Below, piece by piece: positions 42,581-51,414 of a stretch of DNA of 64,000 bases. Source of the stretch: Nonomuraea angiospora. Lineage in GTDB: Bacteria > Actinomycetota > Actinomycetes > Streptosporangiales > Streptosporangiaceae. Below the pieces are notes generated by a model, which saw only the letters and a program-made list of their open reading frames with translations, did not search any database and was not told the origin of the DNA. The translations under genes and the position numbers were made by a program. Each line of letters begins with the position of its first letter. Within the stretch, counting starts at the first letter, position 1. The stretch covers positions 10,974,001 through 11,038,000 of the forward strand of contig NZ_JADBEK010000001.1 in the NCBI RefSeq assembly GCF_014873145.1, read 5' to 3'.

Positions 42581-43384
42581 TCAGATCACCGCCGTCATGC
42601 CGCCGTCGACGTAGATGACCTGGCCGTTGACGAAGTCGGATGCCGGTGAGGCGAGCCAGATCGCGGGGCCGACGACGTCCTCGACGCGGCCCCAGCGCGC
42701 GGCGGGCGTGCGCCGCGTGATCCAGCGGCTGAAGTCGGGGTCGGCGACCAGGGACGCGTTCAGGTCGGTGTCGATGTAGCCGGGTGCCAGGCCGTTGACC
42801 TGGATACCGGCGGACGCCCATTCGGCGCACATCGCCCGGGTGAGCCCGCCGAGCCCGCTCTTCGCGGCCGCGTAGGGGGCGGTGGTGGCGCGTACCAGGT
42901 GGTTCTGGACCGAGCAGACGTTGATGATCTTCCCGCTGCCCCGGGGGAGCATGTGGCGCGCGAAGGCGCGGCCGACGAGGAAGCCGCTGGTGAGGTTGAC
43001 GTCGACCACGCGTTTCCAGTCGTCGACCGGGAGCTCGGTGAGGGGGCCGCGGATCTGCACGCCGGCGTTGTTGACGAGGATGTCCGGGCAGCCGTACGCG
43101 GCGACGACGGCCTCGCAGGCCCGCTCGACCTGCGCCGGGTCGCTGACATCGAACGCTTGGACCTGGACGTCGCCGGGCGGGCGGCCGGGGGCGAGCTCCT
43201 CGCGCAGGGCCGCGGCCGCCGCCTCGAGGCGTGCCGTGTCGCGGCCGTTCAGCACGACGCGCGCCCCCGACAGCGCGTAGCCGCGCGCGATGGCCTGCCC
43301 GATGCCGCGACCCGAGCCGGTGACCAGGGCGAGCCTGCCTGTCAGGTCGAACGCCGGAACGCCTGGAGCGGTCTGGAGGGGCAC
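42581..43384 (-). CDS. SDR dehydrogenase (gluconate 5-dehydrogenase/IdnO type)
   Basis: A 267-aa classical SDR: ALVTGSGRGIGQAIARGYAL, NNAGVQIRGPL, INVCSVQNHLVRATTAPYAA with catalytic Tyr and Lys, and FVNGQVIYVDGGMTAVI. Sequence style matches gluconate 5-dehydrogenases that pair with idonate dehydrogenases. Its stop abuts the IS element's right end. A truncated GntR regulator lies directly upstream. Confidence 0.9.
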   Translation of the reverse strand: MPLQTAPGVPAFDLTGRLALVTGSGRGIGQAIARGYALSGARVVLNGRDTARLEAAAAALREELAPGRPPGDVQVQAFDVSDPAQVERACEAVVAAYGCPDILVNNAGVQIRGPLTELPVDDWKRVVDVNLTSGFLVGRAFARHMLPRGSGKIINVCSVQNHLVRATTAPYAAAKSGLGGLTRAMCAEWASAGIQVNGLAPGYIDTDLNASLVADPDFSRWITRRTPAARWGRVEDVVGPAIWLASPASDFVNGQVIYVDGGMTAVI

Positions 43385-43385
43385 G

Positions 43386-43517
43386 TCATCTCTCCCAAGC
43401 TGGTGCGGATCCGAGAACCTCCACGCGGGACGCGCGGACGAGCGCCGCGGCCCGCGCCGCCGCCGGGTCCATGGCCGCGATGGCCTCGACGACCTGCTCG
43501 TGCCCCGTGGCCATCAT
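43386..43517 (-). pseudogene. C-terminal remnant of a GntR-family (FCD) regulator
   Basis: On the leftward strand the frame from 43517 reads MMATGHEQVVEAIAAMDPAA, then RAAALVRASRVEVLG, ending TGA at 43386. This is the last helix pair of an FCD domain (H-x2-V-x2-AI...D). A TAA stop lies just upstream and no DNA-binding domain remains. It was probably the regulator of the dehydrogenase pair that follows 1 nt downstream. Confidence 0.7.
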
Positions 43518-43525
43518 TACGAGAA

Positions 43526-43560
43526 ATACTCATAAATATCAGAACTATGTGTATGAGTAT
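43526..43560. promoter_or_regulatory. 9-bp inverted repeat in AT-rich DNA
   Basis: ATACTCATA (43526-43534) and TATGAGTAT (43552-43560) are perfect inverted arms with a 17-nt spacer, in a roughly 60-bp AT-rich patch upstream of the GntR remnant and dehydrogenase gene. It may be the operator of the lost regulator and could also influence the rightward roadblock cluster. Confidence 0.6.
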
Positions 43561-43675
43561 GGGTTTTCTCTGCCTTGGCCGCATAAAAGCGTAACCGCAG
43601 GTCTATGGGGCACTTCTGCGTGATTCATAACCCTCCTACGCTGTCCCCCGTTCCACTTACGGCGAGGGGGATCAC

Positions 43676-44050
43676 GTGCTCGGAATCGACACCTGCCTGG
43701 CGGAGGTCATGTCCATACCGGGGGCACTGGACGCCATGCTGCTCGACCACACCAGCGGCATGGCGGTGGCCTTCAGCAGCGCCTCGGGCGTGGACGCCGA
43801 CCGGTCGGCCGCCGCGCTGACCGAGGCGCTGCGGGCCACGACCGACGGCCTCGCCCGCGCCTGCCCGGGTGAGGTCGTCCGCATCGACGACATGCTCGTC
43901 ACGACGGACAAGGGCCACCATCTGCTCAGGCCGCTGGAGGCGGTCTTCGAGGGGCCGCTGGTCATCTACGTACGCCTTGACCTGGAACGATCCAACCTGG
44001 CCCTGGCCCGGCACCGCCTGCGGTCGGTCTCCAGCCAGCTGACGACGTGA
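43676..44050 (+). CDS. roadblock/LC7-like protein
   Basis: A 124-aa protein: SIPGALDAMLLDHTSGMAVA, DDMLVTTDKGHHLLRPLEAV, LVIYVRLDLERSNLALARHR. The GTG at 43676 follows GGCGAGGGGG. It closely resembles the 45546-45917 product (same layout and RxNLAxxRHxL end) and heads a four-gene cluster of roadblock-type proteins that is separate from the cvn operon. Confidence 0.85.
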   Translation: MLGIDTCLAEVMSIPGALDAMLLDHTSGMAVAFSSASGVDADRSAAALTEALRATTDGLARACPGEVVRIDDMLVTTDKGHHLLRPLEAVFEGPLVIYVRLDLERSNLALARHRLRSVSSQLTT

Positions 44051-44053
44051 GTC

Positions 44054-45112
44054 ATGACCAGGTTCGACGCACTCCTGGGCGGGCTGGCGCGCGAGCGTTC
44101 GACGGGCGCGCTCCGGCTCGGGAGGAACGGCACGATCTTCCTCCACGACGGGCGCGTGACGTACATGGAGTGCGCCCAGACCCCGGGCGTCGAGCGCCTG
44201 CTCACGGCCAGGGGCCGGATGACGGAGGCGGCGCTGCGCGGGCTCCAGGCGGACGGCGGCTGCGCGCGGCTCCTCGAGGAGGGGGCGCTCACGCCCGGCG
44301 AGCTGCAGTTCGCGGTGCTGGGCGCGGTCCTGGACGCGGCCTTCTTCCTGCTGCCGATCAGCGGGACGCGGCCCAAGTTCCGGCCGGGGGAGCGGCACTG
44401 GCTGGGCGGGCAGTGGTTCTTCGACGTGGCGGGGCTGGTGCGGGAGTGCGCGCGGCGGCGGGCGCACCTCGCCGACATCTGGCCGTCCGCGGAGGTGGAC
44501 ACGCTGCCGGTACGACCGGTGCCGTGGCTGCCGGGGCACGGGGTCACGCTGACCCGGGTCCAGTGGGAGGTGATCGTCGGCGCCGACCAGAAGGCCACGC
44601 CGCTGGAGCTGTCCAAGCAGCTCGGGCGATCGGGCTACGCGGTGCTGCTCGCGGTCAGAAGGCTGGCGGCCGCAGGCCTGCTCACCCCACCCGACCCGTC
44701 CCACACCGCCTTACCCACTCCGGGCCGCACCGCTCCACCCGACGCGGGCCGCACCGCTTTGCCTGCTTCGGGCCGAGCCGCTCCGCCCGACGCGGGCCGC
44801 ACCGCTTTGCCTGCTTCGGGCCGAACCATCCCGCCTGGTCCGGGCCGGGGCGCTGCCGCCGACAAGCGGCCCAGGCATGCCGACCCCGCCGACAAGCGGC
44901 CCAGGCATGCCGAGCCCGCAGATGCCGCAGAGGCCGCCGACGGGGGTGAAGCGCCTGGAGCCGGGCTGCCGAAGCGGGCTCGGCACCCCTACGAGCGGCC
45001 GCCCCACGATCCCGGGGCGGTGGCCCAGCCGCTCGGCCCGCCCGTGACGGGAGACCCGACCGATCTGGCGCTGCTGATGCGGCTCAAGAAGGCGCTCGAG
45101 GAGCTGGCGTGA
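44054..45112 (+). CDS. DUF4388-like protein with winged helix and repeat-rich linker
   Basis: A 352-aa protein. N-terminal about 110 residues (LARERSTGALRLGRNGTIFL, HDGRVTYMECAQTPG) resemble the PatA/DUF4388 domain. A winged-helix-like part follows (about 160-220, TPLELSKQLGRSGYAVLLAV). The C-terminal 130 residues are a Pro/Ala/Arg-rich linker with 16-residue repeats (DAGRTALPASGRAAPP) and a 10-residue repeat (DKRPRHADPA, DKRPRHAEPA). The end (DPTDLALLMRLKKALEELA) looks like a short helix. It overlaps the next gene by 4 nt. In myxobacteria DUF4388 and roadblock proteins work with MglA-type GTPases, which fits the neighbours. Confidence 0.75.
   Translation: MTRFDALLGGLARERSTGALRLGRNGTIFLHDGRVTYMECAQTPGVERLLTARGRMTEAALRGLQADGGCARLLEEGALTPGELQFAVLGAVLDAAFFLLPISGTRPKFRPGERHWLGGQWFFDVAGLVRECARRRAHLADIWPSAEVDTLPVRPVPWLPGHGVTLTRVQWEVIVGADQKATPLELSKQLGRSGYAVLLAVRRLAAAGLLTPPDPSHTALPTPGRTAPPDAGRTALPASGRAAPPDAGRTALPASGRTIPPGPGRGAAADKRPRHADPADKRPRHAEPADAAEAADGGEAPGAGLPKRARHPYERPPHDPGAVAQPLGPPVTGDPTDLALLMRLKKALEELA
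44741..44920. repeat. in-frame 48-bp and 30-bp tandem repeats in the linker
   Basis: GACGCGGGCCGCACCGCTTT starts at 44741 and 44789 (48-bp period, 16 codons). GACAAGCGGCCCAGGCATGC starts at 44861 and 44891 (30-bp period, 10 codons). Both keep the reading frame, so the linker can change length by slippage. Confidence 0.8.
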
Positions 45113-45516
45113 GGTTCCCCGTACTCAGGAGGAGGCCACCGGTGGAGCTGCGGAAAGAGGTTCTGGAGGAAATGACGCTCCTGCGCGAACGCACGCCGGA
45201 CGTGAGCGGCAGCGTCGCCTGCACCGTGGACGGCATGCAGATCGCCTGCGACCTCGAAGGAGACCGTGGCGAGCAGACCGCGGCGCTGTCGGCGGCGCTG
45301 CTCGCGATGAGCAGGCGGATGCTGACCATGACCGGCCACGGCGCTCTGGAAGAAACGCTCATCTCGGGCACCGCCGGCTTCGTGGCCTTCTACGCCGCCG
45401 GCCCCACCATCGTCCTCACAGTCCTGGCCAAGCCCGGCGCGAACGTCGGGCTGCTGCGGCTGGAGGGCAGGAAGACGGCCGCCGGAGTGGCCGCCGTCGC
45501 AGCACGTAGGCACTGA
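45109..45516 (+). CDS. roadblock/LC7-domain protein
   Basis: A 135-aa protein: a basic N-terminus (MRFPVLRRRPPVELRKEVLE), then the roadblock core (GSVACTVDGMQIACDLEGDR, TAALSAALLAMSRRMLTMTG, FVAFYAAGPTIVLTVLAKPG). Starts by overlapping the previous stop (GTGA at 45109-45112) with GAGGAGC-type sequence in the preceding codons. Second roadblock of the cluster. Confidence 0.85.
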   Translation: MRFPVLRRRPPVELRKEVLEEMTLLRERTPDVSGSVACTVDGMQIACDLEGDRGEQTAALSAALLAMSRRMLTMTGHGALEETLISGTAGFVAFYAAGPTIVLTVLAKPGANVGLLRLEGRKTAAGVAAVAARRH

Positions 45517-45545
45517 ACGGTCCCCTGGCAGAAAGGGAGAAGACA

Positions 45546-45917
45546 ATGGCCAGCATGGACGTCTCGCTCAAGGAGATGATGACGATCGACGGCGCCATCG
45601 GAGCGGCGATCGTCGATCACGGCAGCGGCATGGCGCTGGGCACCCTCGGCGGCTCCAAGGACCTCGACCTGCAGATCGCCGCCGCCGGCAACACGGAGGT
45701 GGTCAAGGCCAAGCTCCGCACGATGGACTCGCTCGGCCTCAAGGACAGCATCGAGGACATCCTCATCACGCTGGGTGGCCAGTACCACATCATCCGGCCG
45801 ATCACGGGGCGCGGGGGGAAGGGGCTGTTCCTCTACCTGGCGCTCGACCGTGGACGCGCCAACCTGGCCATGTCCCGGCACCAGCTCCGGGGCATCGAGG
45901 AGAAACTGGAGGTCTGA
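45546..45917 (+). CDS. roadblock/LC7-like protein
   Basis: A 123-aa protein with the same plan as 43676-44050: MMTIDGAIGAAIVDHGSGMA, DILITLGGQYHIIRPITGRG, YLALDRGRANLAMSRHQLRG. AAAGGGAGAA lies before the ATG. Third roadblock of the cluster. No GTPase gene is in this cluster, so its partner is elsewhere, possibly CvnD. Confidence 0.85.
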   Translation: MASMDVSLKEMMTIDGAIGAAIVDHGSGMALGTLGGSKDLDLQIAAAGNTEVVKAKLRTMDSLGLKDSIEDILITLGGQYHIIRPITGRGGKGLFLYLALDRGRANLAMSRHQLRGIEEKLEV

Positions 45918-46229
45918 CCCCGACCCTCGAGGGGTGGCCCGCCCCGCTCAACAGCGGGCCACCCACCCTTCCCACCACACACCACCGCGCCGCACCGCAC
46001 CGCGCCGCACCGCGCCGCACCGCTACGCCGGGCTGTGCCGCTACGCCGGGCCGCACCGGTACGCCGCACCGTGCCGCTATGCCGGGCCGTGCCATCGCGC
46101 GCTCTCCCATTGCGCGGCGTCCCATTGCGTCGTGGCCGGCAGTGGCGGTCAGCCGGTGAGGGGGATGGCGGTCGTGCGGACCACGAGGAGGGCGTGGCGA
46201 CGGCCGCGAGCCGCAGCCAGGCACCGTAT
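45918..46229. repeat. low-complexity CGC/CAC-rich repeat region
   Basis: Between about 45975 and 46110 short units such as CGCTACGCCGGGC and CACCGCGCCG recur with a period near 15 bp. The open frames here are Arg/Thr/Pro or Gly/Val repeats without coding bias. No gene called. The last part carries the promoter region of the next SDR gene. Confidence 0.6.
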
Positions 46230-46243
46230 TGAAACGGGTTACA
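46230..46243. promoter_or_regulatory. KstR-type box TGAAACGGGTTACA
   Basis: Fits the published actinobacterial KstR motif TnnAACnnGTTnnA at all fixed positions. It lies 21 nt upstream of the SDR start, where it could overlap the promoter. A single motif match in a high-GC genome is weak on its own. Confidence 0.45.
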
Positions 46244-46264
46244 GTTCGTCCTTAGGCTGAGCGC

Positions 46265-47056
46265 ATGATCCTGGACCGCTTCCAGATCGGCGGCGCCGCG
46301 GCCGTGGTCACCGGCGCGGGCCGGGGCATCGGCGCGGCCACCGCCGTCGCCCTCGCCCAGGCCGGCGCCGACGTCGCGATCTGCGCCCGTACCGAAGACC
46401 AGCTCCGCGCCATCGCCGAGCAGGTAGAACAGGCCGGGAGGCGGGTCCTCGTCGTCCCCGCCGACCTGACGCTCCCGGGCGCCGCCGAGGACCTGGCGGA
46501 GCGGGCCGCGGCCGCGTTCGGCCGCCTGGACGTGGTCGTCAACAACGTGGGCGGCGCGATGCCCCGCGCCTTCCTCGACACGAAACGGAAGCATCTCGAG
46601 AACGCGTTCCAGTTCAACGTCGGCGTGGCGCACGAGCTGACCAGGGCCGCCGTCCCGCACCTGCTGAAGGCGGGCGGCGGCGCGGTCGTGAACGTCTCCT
46701 CCGCAGTGGGCCGCGTGGCGGGCCGCGGCTACCTGGCCTACGGCACCGCCAAGGCGGCCCTGGCGCACTACACCCGGCTGGCCGCGCTCGACCTGGCCCC
46801 CGCCGTTCGGGTCAACGCGGTCGCCGTCGGCGCGGTCGCTACCTCCGCGCTCGACATCGTCATGAACGACGAGGGCCTGCGCGCCCAGATGGAGCAGGCC
46901 ACGCCGCTGCGGCGGATCGGCGAGCCGGAGGACGTGGCGGCCGCCGTGCTCTACCTGGTCTCCCCGGCCGCCCGGTACGTGACGGGCAAGGTGCTCGAAG
47001 TGGACGGCGGGATCGACCGGCCCAACCTCGACCTCGGGCTGCCCGACCTGTCATGA
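46265..47056 (+). CDS. SDR-family oxidoreductase (Rv0927c-like)
   Basis: A 263-aa classical [63 protein letters not shown] (catalytic Ser and Tyr), and [15 protein letters not shown]. This NNVGG subgroup includes mycobacterial enzymes annotated as acyl or steroid dehydrogenases. A KstR-type box stands upstream. Substrate unknown. ATG at 46265; ribosome-binding site weak. Confidence 0.88.
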   Translation: MILDRFQIGGAAAVVTGAGRGIGAATAVALAQAGADVAICARTEDQLRAIAEQVEQAGRRVLVVPADLTLPGAAEDLAERAAAAFGRLDVVVNNVGGAMPRAFLDTKRKHLENAFQFNVGVAHELTRAAVPHLLKAGGGAVVNVSSAVGRVAGRGYLAYGTAKAALAHYTRLAALDLAPAVRVNAVAVGAVATSALDIVMNDEGLRAQMEQATPLRRIGEPEDVAAAVLYLVSPAARYVTGKVLEVDGGIDRPNLDLGLPDLS

Positions 47057-47109
47057 CTTGGTGAGGAGGGTGTGTGCGCGGCCGGGCGACGATCGCGACG
47101 GTCACGTGG

Positions 47110-47223
47110 GTGCCCTCCGCCGGCGGGCCCTGCGGATCCGGTCCCGCGACGGTTACATGGGTGCCCTCCGCCGGCGGGTCCTGCGGATCGGCCTCGCCAC
47201 GGTCATGTTCGTGCCCTCCGCCG
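47110..47223. repeat. about 50-bp tandem repeat
   Basis: GTGCCCTCCGCCGGCGGG-type units start at 47110, 47161 and 47211 (third diverged), each followed by CTGCGGAT and GC-rich sequence. The whole gap 47057-47640 has no credible gene. Confidence 0.65.
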
Positions 47224-47360
47224 ACGGGCATGCGGTGGGCTCTCGCAGACGGGCGTGCGGTGGACTTCCGGCGTCGAGGGCGGCCTGGTCCTCGCGGCCC
47301 GGAGCCGGGGTGGTGGCTTGCGGCTGGGGACTGCCACGCGCCCGTCGCGCTGGCGGGGGT

Positions 47361-47595
47361 CGGTGGCTGCCCTCCGCCCGTTGTACCGGCGGGGTCGGGG
47401 GTTGCCTTCCGTCCGTCGTGCCGGTCGTGCTGGCGGGGTCGGTGGCTGCCTTCCACCCGTTGTACCGGCGGGGTCGGGGGTTGCCTTCCGTCCGTCGTGC
47501 CGGTCGTGCCGGTGGGGTCGGTGGCTGCCTCCTGTCCGTCGCGCCGGCGAGGCGGGGGCTGCCCTCCGCCCGTCGTGCGGGCGGGGCCGGGGGAT
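47361..47595. repeat. 79-bp tandem repeat upstream of rpoB
   Basis: CGGTGGCTGCC starts at 47361, 47440 and 47519 (exactly 79 bp apart), and the linked GTTGCCTTCCGTCCGTCGTG recurs at 47401 and 47480. Each unit holds two similar halves of about 39 bp. The last copy is degenerate. Not coding. Confidence 0.75.
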
Positions 47596-47677
47596 GGTTG
47601 TGTGGGTGGAGGTGTGGCGTTGAAGTTGACGAGGGCTAGGCGGCTGTGTCATCCTGAGGCGGGAGCGAGGTTGACAA

Positions 47678-47719
47678 CAACATTAAATGTTGCCCTCCAT
47701 GTCCCTTCTGGTTTATGCT
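47678..47719 (+). promoter_or_regulatory. rpoB promoter with an overlapping palindrome
   Basis: TATGCT (47714-47719) is a good -10; TTGCCC (47690-47695) is the -35 at 18-bp spacing. The perfect palindrome CAACATT-A-AATGTTG (47678-47692) covers the start of the -35, an ideal place for a repressor, and TTGACA lies just upstream at 47671. Transcription would start about 95 nt before the TTG start codon. The region is AT-rich compared with its surroundings. Confidence 0.6.
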
Positions 47720-47819
47720 GCCCTTCCGCGCTGCCTTTCGACGCCTCATGTCCCGGTGACTGCCGGGCGTCTCGGCATGCGCGCATTCAGTCCGCCGTCA
47801 GCTCCCGGAAGGACATCTG

Positions 47820-51272
<3,453 letters not shown>

Positions 51273-51315
51273 GCCCGACGGCGGTCCGTCTGGCGCGCCC
51301 TCCAGGGGGAGGCGC

Positions 51316-51405
51316 CGGACGGCTCAGGCCCGGACGGCTCAGGCCCGGACGGCTCAGGCCCGGACGGCTCAGGCCCGGACGGCTCAGGCCCGGACGGCTC
51401 AGGCG
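51316..51405. repeat. six-copy 15-bp tandem repeat after rpoB
   Basis: CGGACGGCTCAGGCC is repeated exactly at 15-bp steps from 51316 to 51405 (last copy with one change). It lies 43 bp past the rpoB stop and 10 bp before the convergent phosphatase stop. In that gene's frame each unit supplies a TGA, so it forms a run of in-frame stops. Confidence 0.9.
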
Positions 51406-51414
51406 GCGGGCCGC

